Source of the DNA: Castellaniella sp040276085
GTDB lineage: Bacteria > Pseudomonadota > Gammaproteobacteria > Burkholderiales > Burkholderiaceae_B
Direction of reading: 5' to 3'
Assembly: GCF_040276085.1 (NCBI RefSeq)
Contig: NZ_JBELOK010000012.1
Span: 30,909 to 94,908 of the forward strand
Length of the DNA: 64,000 nt
Shown: positions 18,109-27,553 of the stretch, in pieces
Position numbering within the stretch: the first letter of the stretch is position 1
Layout: every line of letters starts with the position of its first letter
The notes under the pieces: model-generated
The model's database searches: none
What the model saw: only the letters and a program-made list of their open reading frames with translations
Told to the model about the DNA's origin: nothing
Translations under genes and position numbers: made by a program

Positions 18109-19440
18109 CTATTTGCTATCGGGTTTTTCCCCTTGCAGATCTGTCAGGCGGATCATCCCCGCGGCAACTGTCTGGTGGCTTGCGTCATCAATCAGGATGA
18201 AGGCTCCGGTGGCCGGCTGGTGATCATACTCGTCCAGCGCCAGGGTGTCGCGGGTACGGATCTGCACCCGCCCGATATCGTTCAGCCCCAGTGTGCCACG
18301 CCAAAGTCCGTCCTTCAGTTCGGCGATATCGCGACGGCTCATAACTTCCGTGATACGGGCCTGCGTCAGACGCGATCCCTGCTTGAGCCAATAGCGCCGC
18401 ATGGGGCTGAGCGCCTGGCGATCCAGCCAGCACACATCGGCCTGAAATTCGCGTGACAAGACCGGTTGCGATTGGGCATCCGTCATCAGATCACCGCGGG
18501 AGATGTCGATCTCCCGATCCAGCACAAGGGTGATGCTGTCGCCCGTGCGTGCGATTTCCAGCACTACATTGCCCAATCTGAGCTCGCGAATCTGTGCCGT
18601 TTCACCAGATGGCCATACTTGAATCGTATCGCCCGGGCGCAAACTGCCCCCTTGAAGTTGCCCCGCGTAGCCACGAAACGCCTGCTGCGTGCTGCCGTTG
18701 TGGCGGATAACCCACTGGACAAAAAACCGTGTGGCCCTCGACTGTACAGGTTTATCCAGGGGGAGGGACTCCAGTAGCGGCAGCAGGGCAGGGCCGTCGT
18801 ACCATGGCATGTGCGCGCTGGGATACACCACGTTGTCGCCGGTGAGCGCCGATACAGGAAGGCAGCGTACGGCGGGCAGGCCAAGGGCCTGTGCCAGGTG
18901 CTGGCAAGCGGCCTGAATGCGGGTGAAGACAGCCTGGCTCCAGTCTACCTGGTCCATTTTGTTCACCACAATGACCAGATGGCGCAGCGCAAGCAGCCGG
19001 GCCACTGTGGCGTGCCGTGTGGTTTGTGCCAGAAGCTGGCCATCTGCAACCCGTGTGGCGTCAATCAGGAGGAGGGCTGCGTCGGCTGTGGATGCGCCGG
19101 TTACCATATTGCGCGTGTATTGCTCATGGCCTGGCGCGTCTGCCACAATAAACTTGCGCCGCGGTGTTGCAAAGTAGCGGTAGGCCACATCGATCGTGAT
19201 ACCCTGTTCGCGTTCGGCTTCCAGGCCGTCGGTTAATAAGGCCAGATCCAGTGCCTGATCGGGCGCCCGTGAATATCGTGAGCCTGAGATCGATTTCAAC
19301 TGATCGGCATACACCCCTTTGCTATCCAGCAGCAGACGCCCGATCAGGGTGGATTTGCCGTCATCCACAGAGCCCGCCGTAACAAAACGCAGAACATCCG
19401 TGTCCGGGACGATGGCCGGGTATTGGTTGAGAGTGTCCAT
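18109..19440 (-). CDS. cysN: Sulfate adenylyltransferase subunit 1, CysN (GTPase)
   Basis: The 443-residue regulatory GTPase of ATP sulfurylase, which couples GTP hydrolysis to formation of adenosine 5'-phosphosulfate (APS) from ATP and sulfate. The G-domain motifs are GSVDDGKST (P-loop), DAPGHEQYTRNMVTGAS (G3) and NKMD (G4), followed by elongation-factor-like beta domains. It ends without a fused APS kinase (CysC) domain, which fits a pathway using APS reductase directly. It begins 1 base after cysD and is the last gene of the leftward cys operon. Confidence 0.96.
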   Translation of the reverse strand: MDTLNQYPAIVPDTDVLRFVTAGSVDDGKSTLIGRLLLDSKGVYADQLKSISGSRYSRAPDQALDLALLTDGLEAEREQGITIDVAYRYFATPRRKFIVADAPGHEQYTRNMVTGASTADAALLLIDATRVADGQLLAQTTRHATVARLLALRHLVIVVNKMDQVDWSQAVFTRIQAACQHLAQALGLPAVRCLPVSALTGDNVVYPSAHMPWYDGPALLPLLESLPLDKPVQSRATRFFVQWVIRHNGSTQQAFRGYAGQLQGGSLRPGDTIQVWPSGETAQIRELRLGNVVLEIARTGDSITLVLDREIDISRGDLMTDAQSQPVLSREFQADVCWLDRQALSPMRRYWLKQGSRLTQARITEVMSRRDIAELKDGLWRGTLGLNDIGRVQIRTRDTLALDEYDHQPATGAFILIDDASHQTVAAGMIRLTDLQGEKPDSK

Positions 19441-19441
19441 T

Positions 19442-20356
19442 TCAGAAATATCCTCGTTTCTTGCGTCGTTCCATGGAGGCTTCAGAAACCTGATCGTCCA
19501 TGCGGGTCGCGCCGCGTTCGGTGATGGTGGTGACCGCTGTTTCGGCGATGATGTCGGCGGGGGTTGCCGCGGTGGATGCCACGGGGCAGGTGCAGGAGAT
19601 ATCGCCCACTGTGCGAAAGCGCACCTTGAGTGACTCCACCTTTTCGCCGTCGCGTGCCGGCGTCAGTGGTGTGACTGGTGCAAGCAGACCGTTGCGCCGC
19701 ACGACATCACGTACGTGGCTGTAATACAGCGGTGCCAGCGCCAGCTTCTCGCGCTCGATGTACTGCCAGACGTCCAGCTCGGTCCAGTTCGAAATCGGAA
19801 ACACGCGGATGTTTTCGCCCGGATGAACATGGGTGTTGTATAGGTTCCAGAGTTCTGGGCGCTGGTTCTTGGGATCCCACTGCCCGAACTCGTCGCGAAA
19901 CGAGAAAATGCGCTCTTTGGCCCGCGCTTTTTCTTCGTCGCGTCGTGCGCCGCCAATGCAGGCATCAAAGCGAAATTCGGCAATGGCCTCTAGCAGCGTG
20001 GTTGCCTGTGCCGCATTGCGTGAGGCGTTCTCGTGATGCAGTACAACCGTGCCGCGTGCGATGGAGTCCTCCACTTGACGCACAACCAGCGTCTCTCCCA
20101 GGTCTGCCACGTATTGATCGCGAAACGTAATGACTTCAGGGAAATTGTGGCCGGTATCCACATGCAGCAGTGGAAAGGGAAATTTCCCGGGTCGAAAGGC
20201 TTTTTCCGCCAGTCGCAACAGGACGCAAGAGTCTTTGCCGCCCGAAAAAAGCAGGACAGGGCGTTCGCACTCGGCCGCGACTTCACGCAAGATGTGGATG
20301 GCTTCGGATTCGAGCCAGTCCAGATGGGTCTGTTGCAGTGTAAGAGTGGTGGTCAT
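19442..20356 (-). CDS. cysD: Sulfate adenylyltransferase subunit 2, CysD
   Basis: The 304-residue catalytic subunit of ATP sulfurylase. It has a PP-loop ATP-binding motif LLFSGGKDSCVLL near residue 35, and further conserved stretches FPLLHVDTGHNFPEV, ARRDEEKARAKERIFSFRDEFGQWDPK and GENIRVFPISNWTELDVWQYI. The frame is open upstream to 20953, opposite cysH, but the ATG at 20356 gives the family length and start (MTTTLTLQQTHLDWLESEAI). It follows cysH by 4 bases. Confidence 0.96.
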   Translation of the reverse strand: MTTTLTLQQTHLDWLESEAIHILREVAAECERPVLLFSGGKDSCVLLRLAEKAFRPGKFPFPLLHVDTGHNFPEVITFRDQYVADLGETLVVRQVEDSIARGTVVLHHENASRNAAQATTLLEAIAEFRFDACIGGARRDEEKARAKERIFSFRDEFGQWDPKNQRPELWNLYNTHVHPGENIRVFPISNWTELDVWQYIEREKLALAPLYYSHVRDVVRRNGLLAPVTPLTPARDGEKVESLKVRFRTVGDISCTCPVASTAATPADIIAETAVTTITERGATRMDDQVSEASMERRKKRGYF

Positions 20357-20360
20357 GGAT

Positions 20361-21194
20361 TTACTCAGACAAATGGGTGGAAAATCGGGGGACAACGGTG
20401 GGGGTGTGATCGGCGCCCTCTGGTGCAACGTGCAGGCCACATTCGCGGCTTTGGCGTTGCTCCCACCACCAGCGCCCTGCGCGTGGATCTTCGCCGGGGC
20501 GTACGGCGCGCGTACAGCATTCACACCCGATCGACGGATAACCGCGATCATGCAGCGGGTTGTAGGGCACGCCCAGGGCGCGGACCACCGCCCAGACTTC
20601 TTCTGTCGTCCAGGACGCCAAGGGATTGAATTTCTGCAGGCCGTTGGCTTCATCCCATTGAGACTCGGGCAAATCGACACGGGTGATGGATTGCTCGCGT
20701 CGCTGGCCGGTGATCCAGGCTGAATGGCCGGCGATTGCGCGGCGCAGCGGCTCGACCTTGCGAATCGTGCAGCATTCCTTGCGCAGCGCCACGCTTTCGT
20801 AGAAGGCGTACTCACCGTGCTGATCAACGTAGGTCTGGACCGCTGCGGGCTGGGGATGCATGATTTGCACTTGCAGGCCATAACGCGCCTGCAAGGTATC
20901 GACCATGGCCAGGGTTTCTGCGTGCAGCTTTCCGGTATCCAGCATGAAGACACCCAGCCGGTGGGGCAATTGCATCATTCCGTGGATAAGCAGCGTATCT
21001 TCCACGCCCATGGATGAAGCCAGCAGTGCATCCGGATGGGTGTCTGCAATCTGCTGCAAGAGCAGCAGCAAATCGTTCCAGCGGGCGGCGACAGGGCCCT
21101 CCAGCTTGCCGGCCGCGGGTTCTGTTTGATGGTTTTCAGTCGTGTTGGTGCCCGTCTGCGGGGGCCGCGGGCGGATATCTTCGGGCGGGTTCAT
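20361..21194 (-). CDS. cysH: Phosphoadenylyl/adenylyl-sulfate reductase, CysH (APS reductase type)
   Basis: A 277-residue reductase that converts APS or PAPS to sulfite using thioredoxin. The catalytic ECGLH motif lies near the C-terminus. The cysteine pairs in KECCTIRK and IGCECCTRAV mark an iron-sulfur cluster, so this is the assimilatory APS-reductase class, which agrees with the absence of a cysC kinase domain in cysN. The first 30 residues are low-complexity and Pro/Thr-rich. Its ATG overlaps the end of cysG by 4 bases. Confidence 0.94.
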   Translation of the reverse strand: MNPPEDIRPRPPQTGTNTTENHQTEPAAGKLEGPVAARWNDLLLLLQQIADTHPDALLASSMGVEDTLLIHGMMQLPHRLGVFMLDTGKLHAETLAMVDTLQARYGLQVQIMHPQPAAVQTYVDQHGEYAFYESVALRKECCTIRKVEPLRRAIAGHSAWITGQRREQSITRVDLPESQWDEANGLQKFNPLASWTTEEVWAVVRALGVPYNPLHDRGYPSIGCECCTRAVRPGEDPRAGRWWWEQRQSRECGLHVAPEGADHTPTVVPRFSTHLSE

Positions 21195-22630
21195 GCGGCC
21201 ATCACCTCCAGCTCCGGGTAGATCTCGGCCTCAACCCTGTGTTCGGATGCAATCGTTTCACCAAACCAGCTCAGCTGGCGTCCCAAAGCGGCCACGGCGC
21301 CCACAATAAGCAGTGCGGGTGAGGTGATCGCCTGTTGCTGCGCCGCTGTGGCAATATCATCCAGATTGCCGTGCAGGACACGCTGATTGGTGCGCGACCC
21401 GTTCTCAATCAGTGCGCAGGGCGTGGTGTGTTTCAGCCCCTGCGCAATCAAATCCCTGGATAAGGTGGGCAGCTCTTTTACCCCCATGTAATACACCCGG
21501 GTCGACCGGCCCGCGGCAGCGGATTCATTGCGCTGTGCTCCGTGTCTATGATGGGCAGCCTCCAGCACCAGTGTGCTTGCATGATCCCTGTGGGTGAGCG
21601 GAATGCCTGCATACGCCGCGCAAGCCAGGGCCGCCGTGATGCCCGGCACCACCTCGTAGGCGATGCCATGTGCCCGCAAATGTTTCAGCTCCTCGCCGCC
21701 ACGTCCGTAGATCAGCGGGTCGCCTCCCTTCAGCCGCACAACACAGCGCCCCTGCCGTGCGTGCTGCACAAGCAGGGCATGGATGCGTTGCTGGGTGTTT
21801 TCGTGATCGCCGCCGGGAGCCTTGCCAACCAGGATGCGCTGTGCATCCCGGCGCGCAAGGGCCAGCACATCCATGCTGACCAGCCGGTCGTACAGGATGA
21901 CATCGGCTTCGTTCAGGGCGCGCAACCCGCGTAGTGTCAGTAAGCCCGCATCTCCGGGGCCGGCGCCCACCAGCAATACCCGTCCGGGGCGAACGGCTGG
22001 TTGGTCTTGCAGCGCCTCGTTCAGCAGGCGCTCTGCGCGTTCCGGCCGGTTTCGGCGCAGTGCGGCCATCACCGGGCCATCCAGCAGCTCTTCGTAGAAG
22101 CGGCGGCGGGCGCCGAGATCCGGGTAGGCGGCGCGAATCGCGCACCGGTGGCGTTGCGCCAATGCAGCCAGAGGGCCGATAGCAGGCTCTGTCAGGGCTT
22201 CCAGACGTTCGCGCAGACGCCGGGCGATGATGGGTGCCGCGCCGCCCGAGGAAATGGCTACCGTTACGGGAGAGCGATCTACGATGGCGGGCACCTGGGC
22301 GCTTGAGAGCGCCGCATCGTCAACCACATTGCACCAGATCCGGCGTGCCGCTGCTGCGGCCGCCACAGCCTGATTCACATCAGGGTCGGGTGTGGCCGCG
22401 ACCACGATCCAGACGGCGTCGAGCCATGCCGGATCGAAGGCCTTGGCGTGCCAGGTGATCTGCCCAGCCTGGGCGCGTGCGCGCACCGCAGCACATGCCT
22501 CGGGTGCAAGCACTGTAATTCGGGCGCCGGCCTGCGAAAGTAGTTCGATCTTGCGCTCGGCCACGAGGCCGGCTCCGATGACCAGCACCGCCTTGTCATG
22601 TAAATCCAGAAACAGGGGAAAAAGATTCAT
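21191..22630 (-). CDS. cysG: Siroheme synthase, CysG (trifunctional)
   Basis: A 479-residue enzyme that makes siroheme, the cofactor of sulfite reductase, from uroporphyrinogen III. The N-terminal precorrin-2 dehydrogenase/ferrochelatase part begins MNLFPLFLDLHDKAVLVIGAGLVAERK. The C-terminal SUMT methyltransferase has LVGAGPGDAGLLTLRG, VRLKGGDPLIYGRGGEE and GMPLTHRD-like IPLTHRDHAS. The ATG at 22630 matches the usual N-terminus; an in-frame GTG 42 bases upstream is less likely. It is the first gene of the leftward operon cysG-H-D-N, so cofactor and pathway are co-expressed. Confidence 0.95.
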   Translation of the reverse strand: MNLFPLFLDLHDKAVLVIGAGLVAERKIELLSQAGARITVLAPEACAAVRARAQAGQITWHAKAFDPAWLDAVWIVVAATPDPDVNQAVAAAAAARRIWCNVVDDAALSSAQVPAIVDRSPVTVAISSGGAAPIIARRLRERLEALTEPAIGPLAALAQRHRCAIRAAYPDLGARRRFYEELLDGPVMAALRRNRPERAERLLNEALQDQPAVRPGRVLLVGAGPGDAGLLTLRGLRALNEADVILYDRLVSMDVLALARRDAQRILVGKAPGGDHENTQQRIHALLVQHARQGRCVVRLKGGDPLIYGRGGEELKHLRAHGIAYEVVPGITAALACAAYAGIPLTHRDHASTLVLEAAHHRHGAQRNESAAAGRSTRVYYMGVKELPTLSRDLIAQGLKHTTPCALIENGSRTNQRVLHGNLDDIATAAQQQAITSPALLIVGAVAALGRQLSWFGETIASEHRVEAEIYPELEVMAA

Positions 22631-23004
22631 CGTTATTTGACTCAATATGGTTTTGTTCAGCTGGAAAGTCACTCGATATCATTTGGATCGTTAATATCCA
22701 GAAACAAAATATAAATGTTTTGTGATTATCAATGCGTTGCCATGAATCGGGGTAATCAGATCAAACAATTCTACGGATAGCCTTATGGGCACAAAACAAT
22801 TGTTTCGTTATTCCATTATGCAGAATATATAAATTACCAAGATCAAGGGTAATAGATGGCACGCTTATATAGCGATAAGGAAAGCAGAAGGTTATTACTT
22901 ATTTTTTTATTACGAATCATTCTTTTATTGCATCCATATTATCTGTCTATCATTTTGGTTCGCCGCATTCACCACGGTTTTTATTATCCAAAATGGAGTT
23001 TCAA
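22631..23004. promoter_or_regulatory. AT-rich divergent control region between cysG and cysJ
   Basis: This 374-base gap is much richer in A and T than the flanking genes and contains no gene I can support. It must hold the promoters of both cys operons. For cysJ a -10-like TATCAT lies at 22948-22953 with only a poor -35 (TTATTG, 17-base spacing), as expected of an activator-dependent promoter. A 12-base palindrome AAACAATTGTTT lies at 22794-22805. Control by a CysB-type LysR activator is known for such operons in other bacteria and is inferred here. Confidence 0.55.
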
Positions 23005-24858
23005 ATGACACCAGCGAGCGAATTCGCACAAACCATGTTGCCGATTCCGCCAGACAAGGTGCAGGCAGTCGCCCAACTGATTCAGGATCTGGATCATCAG
23101 GCGCTTCAGTGGCTGTCTGGTTATCTGGCCGGCACCGCCGCGCAACTGCGGCCCGCTACTGGTGCCTTGACGCTTGCTCCGGCGCTGGACAAATCGGCAG
23201 CCGCCTCGCCCGAACTTGGGCAAGCTGTCACCATTCTCTATGGCAGCCAAACGGGTAACGCCAAGCGGATTGCCGAGAAACTGGCGGCTGACGTGGAAGC
23301 AGGGGGCTTGAATGTGCGTCTGGTGCGCGCCGATACCTACCGCACCAGTGAACTCAAGAAAGAGCAGTTCCTGTACGTTGTGATCAGCACGCACAGCGTG
23401 GGTGACACGGTTGAGCCGCCCGATGATTCACGTGGCTTTTTCGAGTTTTTGGCCGGACGCCGGGCACCGAAGCTGCCCGATCTGCATTACGCAGTGCTCG
23501 CCTTGGGCGACTCAAGCTATGCTGATTTCTGCGGCATCGGGCGCCAGATCGATGAGCGGCTGGCTGAACTCGGCGCGCATCGCCTGTTCGATCGGGCGGA
23601 TGCGGATGTCGATATCAAACCGGTTGCCGACCCCTGGGTACAGCGCGCACTGCAGCAAGCCCGGGAGCGCCTGCAGGCATCATCGGCGGCTACTGCCGCA
23701 CGAGGCAATGCGCCGGTAACCTTTTTGCGGCCCGTGCCAACGGGCTGGAGCCGTGAACGTCCGTTTTCTGCCGAGGTGCTATCCAGCCAGACGATTGTGG
23801 CCAGCGACAGCGCCAAGGATGTGCGCCACCTTGAACTCTCATTGGATGGCAGCGGCCTGCGCTATCAGCCGGGCGATGCGCTGGGCATCTGGCCAACCCA
23901 GGCCCCTGAGCTGGTGGATAACATCCTGGCGCAACTGGGCTTGTCTGCGGAGGCGGAAGTGGTCCAGGGCGATGAGCGCCTGACCTTGTCAGATTGGCTC
24001 AGCCATCGTCGCGAGCTGACTATCCTTACGCGGCCCTTTATCGCCGCGCATGCTGAACTCAGTGGTGATGCCGGGCTGCTTGCACTGTTGCAACCGGATG
24101 CGAAGGGGCAGCTGGCGCAGTTGCTCAAGAACTGGCAGTTGATCGACCTGCTGCAGGCATACCCGGCGCAGTGGGACGCACAGGCGCTGGTGGCTGCGCT
24201 TCGGCCACTGGCACCGCGTCTGTATTCCATCGCCAGCAGCCAGGATCAGGTGGACGACGAAGTGCACATCACGGTGGCGCATGTTGACTTCGAACACGAT
24301 GGGCAGGCGCGATGGGGCGTGGGCAGCCACCATCTGTGCGCCTTGAAAGAAGGCGATCAGGTGTCTGTGTTCATCGAGCCCAATGAGCGCTTTCGCCTGC
24401 CGCAGGATCCGGCGCAGGACATCATCATGATTGGACCGGGCACAGGGGTGGCGCCATTTCGCGCGTTCCTGCAGCAGCGTCGGACGGCAGCGGCCTCAGG
24501 CCGCAACTGGCTGTTTTTTGGCAATACCCATCGGCACAGCGATTTTCTCTACCAGGTTGAATGGTTGCAGGCTCGCAAGGAGGGCGTCCTGACACGGCTT
24601 GATGTCGCCTTTTCACGCGATCAGGCTGAAAAGGTCTATGTGCAGCACCGGCTGCACGAGCAGGGTGCCGAGGTCTGGGCTTGGCTGCAGGGTGGTGCCC
24701 ACCTGTACGTCTGTGGTGATGCAGATCACATGGCTCCCGATGTTCACGCCGCCCTGATTGAGCTTGCCATCGAACACGGCCATCAATCGCGCGAAGCCGC
24801 CACGGCATGGCTGCAAGGCCTTCTGACCGAAGGGCGTTATGTGCGCGACGTGTACTGA
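23005..24858 (+). CDS. cysJ: Sulfite reductase flavoprotein subunit, CysJ
   Basis: A 617-residue flavoprotein that passes electrons from NADPH through FAD and FMN to CysI. An N-terminal flavodoxin domain (about residues 70-210; TILYGSQTGNAKRIAEKLA) precedes the FAD-binding domain (RLYSIASSQ) and the ferredoxin-reductase-type NADPH domain (MIGPGTGVAPFRAFLQQR, VCGDADHMAPDV). The ATG at 23005 is preferred over 22993 because GGAG lies 7 bases before it. cysI follows 68 bases later. Confidence 0.95.
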   Translation: MTPASEFAQTMLPIPPDKVQAVAQLIQDLDHQALQWLSGYLAGTAAQLRPATGALTLAPALDKSAAASPELGQAVTILYGSQTGNAKRIAEKLAADVEAGGLNVRLVRADTYRTSELKKEQFLYVVISTHSVGDTVEPPDDSRGFFEFLAGRRAPKLPDLHYAVLALGDSSYADFCGIGRQIDERLAELGAHRLFDRADADVDIKPVADPWVQRALQQARERLQASSAATAARGNAPVTFLRPVPTGWSRERPFSAEVLSSQTIVASDSAKDVRHLELSLDGSGLRYQPGDALGIWPTQAPELVDNILAQLGLSAEAEVVQGDERLTLSDWLSHRRELTILTRPFIAAHAELSGDAGLLALLQPDAKGQLAQLLKNWQLIDLLQAYPAQWDAQALVAALRPLAPRLYSIASSQDQVDDEVHITVAHVDFEHDGQARWGVGSHHLCALKEGDQVSVFIEPNERFRLPQDPAQDIIMIGPGTGVAPFRAFLQQRRTAAASGRNWLFFGNTHRHSDFLYQVEWLQARKEGVLTRLDVAFSRDQAEKVYVQHRLHEQGAEVWAWLQGGAHLYVCGDADHMAPDVHAALIELAIEHGHQSREAATAWLQGLLTEGRYVRDVY

Positions 24859-24926
24859 GCGCCTGGATGACACCCTGACCCGTGGCGCTGATTGACGCTC
24901 CACACCTCTTACGAAACAGGATTTTC

Positions 24927-26642
24927 ATGACACAAGCAAGCGAATCGGCCGCACTCTCTGCGCTGGAACACATCAAGGCCGACAGCCGGTTCCTGCGCGG
25001 CACCATCGCCCGCGGGCTGGCCGACCCCACCACGGGCTCCATCAGCGAACCGGATACCAAGCTGCTCAAATTTCACGGCAGCTACCAACAGGACAATCGC
25101 GATGTGCGCGACGAACGCCGGCGCCAGAAGCTGGAGCCCGATTACGGCTTCATGGTGCGCGTGCGCCTGCCAGGCGGCGTGCTGACGCCCCAGCAGTGGC
25201 TTGCACTGGATGATCTGGCCAGCCGCTATACCAAGGGTGGCCTGCGTATCACCACGCGTCAAACCTTTCAGTTTCACGAGATCCGCAAGGAGAATCTGCG
25301 GGACATGATCGGTGGCATCAACGCAGCAGGCCTGTCTACGCTGGCTGCTTGTGGCGATGATGTGCGTAACGTTATCTGCTCGGTCAATCCGCAGCTGTCC
25401 TCCAGCCATGCCGAGATCTACGACTGGGCGCAGAAGATCATGGAGCACGTCAAGCCGCATACCACGGCCTACCAGGAACTGTGGATCGACCGCCGCCAGG
25501 AGACCAGCGACGGGGCAGGCGACGAGGAACCTTTGCTTGGGCCTGCCTATCTGCCACGCAAGTTCAAGTTTGGCATCGCCATCCCGCCCTACAACGATAT
25601 CGACGTCTTTGCCCAGGATTTTGGCCTGATCGCTATCCTGGATGAAAATGACCAGCTGGCGGGCTTCAATCTGGCGCCGGGGGGCAGCATGGGCGCCACA
25701 GCGGGTGACCCCAAAACCTATCCGTCGCTTGCCGACCTGATCGGTTTTGTCACGCCGGATCACCTGCTGGAAACTTGCTGGCATGCAGTGGCTGTGCAGC
25801 GAGATTTTGGCGATCGAAGCGAGCGCAAGCATGCGCGCCTGAAATACACCATCAATGACCGCGGCCTGCAGTGGTTTCACGATGAGCTGCAGTCGCGCCT
25901 GAGCTTCAAGATCGAGCCGCCGCGCCCCTATCATTTCGAGCACAACGGAGATCGCTATGGCTGGATCGAGGGCGATGATGGCCGCTGGCACCTGACGCTG
26001 CAAATCCCCAGTGGTCGTATTTTCGACGTGGCAGATCATGCGCGCCAGACAGGGATGCGCGAAATCGCCCGCATCCACCAGGGCGAGATCCGCATGACTT
26101 GCGATCAGAACCTGATCCTTGCCAACGTGGCGCCCGAGTCGCGTGCTGCCATCGATGCGCTGGTCAGCCAGTACGGGCTGGATGACTATCGGCGTGCCAG
26201 AAGCGCACTGCGCCTGCATGCCCTGGCCTGCGTGGGGCTGCCAACCTGCGGGCTGGCCATGGCCGAGTCCGAGCGCTATCTGCCGGAGATCCTGGATAAG
26301 CTCGAAGTGTTGCTCGATCGGCATGGGCTTCTTGACGAACCCATCCACTTCCGTCTTTCGGGCTGCCCAAACGGCTGCTCGCGCCCCTATATGGGCGAGA
26401 TCGGCCTGGTTGGGCGGGCGATTGGCAAGTATGACTTGCGTATCGGCGCCGACCACGTGGGCGAGCGCCTGAACACACTCTGCCGCGAGAATGTCGACGA
26501 AGCCGAGATTCTGAGTGTTCTGGATGACGTCTTTGGACGCTTTGCCCAGGAACGTAACAAAGACGAGCACTTTGGGGACTACGTGGTGCGTGCCGGCATC
26601 GTGATCGCCCAGAAGCGCCGACCCACCATCCGCTATCGCTGA
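24927..26642 (+). CDS. cysI: Sulfite reductase hemoprotein subunit, CysI
   Basis: A 571-residue siroheme and [4Fe-4S] enzyme that reduces sulfite to sulfide by six electrons. The cluster/siroheme ligands are in CVGLPTCGLAMAESER and SGCPNGCSRPYMGEIGLVG. The N-terminus has KFHGSYQQDNRDVRDERR, and RITTRQTFQFH is a substrate/siroheme-binding segment. The ATG at 24927 has AGG about 6 bases upstream; an in-frame GTG start 45 bases earlier is less likely. It sits 6 bases before the TauE-like gene. Confidence 0.96.
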   Translation: MTQASESAALSALEHIKADSRFLRGTIARGLADPTTGSISEPDTKLLKFHGSYQQDNRDVRDERRRQKLEPDYGFMVRVRLPGGVLTPQQWLALDDLASRYTKGGLRITTRQTFQFHEIRKENLRDMIGGINAAGLSTLAACGDDVRNVICSVNPQLSSSHAEIYDWAQKIMEHVKPHTTAYQELWIDRRQETSDGAGDEEPLLGPAYLPRKFKFGIAIPPYNDIDVFAQDFGLIAILDENDQLAGFNLAPGGSMGATAGDPKTYPSLADLIGFVTPDHLLETCWHAVAVQRDFGDRSERKHARLKYTINDRGLQWFHDELQSRLSFKIEPPRPYHFEHNGDRYGWIEGDDGRWHLTLQIPSGRIFDVADHARQTGMREIARIHQGEIRMTCDQNLILANVAPESRAAIDALVSQYGLDDYRRARSALRLHALACVGLPTCGLAMAESERYLPEILDKLEVLLDRHGLLDEPIHFRLSGCPNGCSRPYMGEIGLVGRAIGKYDLRIGADHVGERLNTLCRENVDEAEILSVLDDVFGRFAQERNKDEHFGDYVVRAGIVIAQKRRPTIRYR

Positions 26643-26648
26643 ACCCAA

Positions 26649-27440
26649 GTGGTCTCCGCTTTCATCCTTTTGGGCGCGGTCGTGGGCTTCGCCGTCGGAG
26701 CAACCGGTGTGGGCGGCGGCTCGCTCATGACGCCGGGCCTTATCTGGTTGTTTGGCGTCCCGCCCACTGTCGCCGTTGGCACCGACTTGCTGTACGCCAC
26801 GCTCAGCAAGGGCTTTGCTGCCACCTTGCTGGCGTTGCGCCGGGAGATCCTGTGGCCGTTGGTGGGGTTGTTGTCCCTGGGCAGCCTGCCCGCCACGGCA
26901 CTGACCGTCAGCCTTGCCCACACGCTGTTGGGGCCTCAGCAACTGGCCTGGCTTGTCCAGGTGGTGCTTTCGGTGGCCATCATTCTGACGGCACTCTTCA
27001 CGCTGATGCGGGGGCGTCTGTTTCCACATCCGCGCAGTGATGTGCAGCAGGGGGATCATGCTTCCATCGGGCGTCAGCGCACACTGACTGTCCTGACAGG
27101 CGTACTGATCGGCGTTCTGGTGGGGCTGACTTCTGTGGGTGCGGGGGTGGTCGGCATGGCGCTGCTGTTGCTGCTTTACCCGCAGTACAGCAGTTTGCGC
27201 CTGATGAGCAGTGATCTCGTGCACGCCGTGCTGGTGACTGCCGTGGCGGGTGCCGGCCATGCATTAAACGGCAGCGTGGACTACGCCCTTCTGGGTGCGC
27301 TGCTGGCAGGGGCCATCCCGGGTACCTGGCTGGGTGTGCATATTGCCGTGCGCCTCAACGAACGTACCCTGAAGCAGATCATCACGACTGTATTGCTGCT
27401 GGTGGGGATTGTTTCGCTTGCGCGGACGGTGGCTGCCTGA
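26649..27440 (+). CDS. TauE/SafE-family membrane permease (sulfite or organosulfonate exporter-like)
   Basis: A 263-residue inner-membrane protein with about eight helices and the family duplication: GAVVGFAVGATGVGGGSLMTPGL in the first half, and a paired LIGVLVGLTSVGAGVVGMALLLLLYP in the second. The likely start is a GTG 6 bases after cysI. Family members move sulfite, sulfoacetate and related anions. Its place directly after sulfite reductase suggests protection from sulfite or sulfur-anion traffic. The direction and ligand are not shown by sequence. Confidence 0.88.
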   Translation: MVSAFILLGAVVGFAVGATGVGGGSLMTPGLIWLFGVPPTVAVGTDLLYATLSKGFAATLLALRREILWPLVGLLSLGSLPATALTVSLAHTLLGPQQLAWLVQVVLSVAIILTALFTLMRGRLFPHPRSDVQQGDHASIGRQRTLTVLTGVLIGVLVGLTSVGAGVVGMALLLLLYPQYSSLRLMSSDLVHAVLVTAVAGAGHALNGSVDYALLGALLAGAIPGTWLGVHIAVRLNERTLKQIITTVLLLVGIVSLARTVAA

Positions 27441-27553
27441 AGGATATATAGGTATCACCTAATTGTGTTTTCCTGCCACAGTTTCTGTCCATAGAATATT
27501 GATTTACGCCGTGGATATTGACGGCAGCGCTTATTTTCATCAACGAGGCCAAC

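Noticed and set aside
22631..23004. Possible small gene or RNA in the cysG-cysJ gap
   Set aside because: No open frame with a ribosome-binding site and no terminator-bounded hairpin; best read as promoter DNA.
24909..27260. Very long minus-strand open frame (783 codons) opposite cysI
   Set aside because: It is the antisense shadow of cysI and the TauE-like gene; it has low-complexity His/Gln-rich content and no family similarity.
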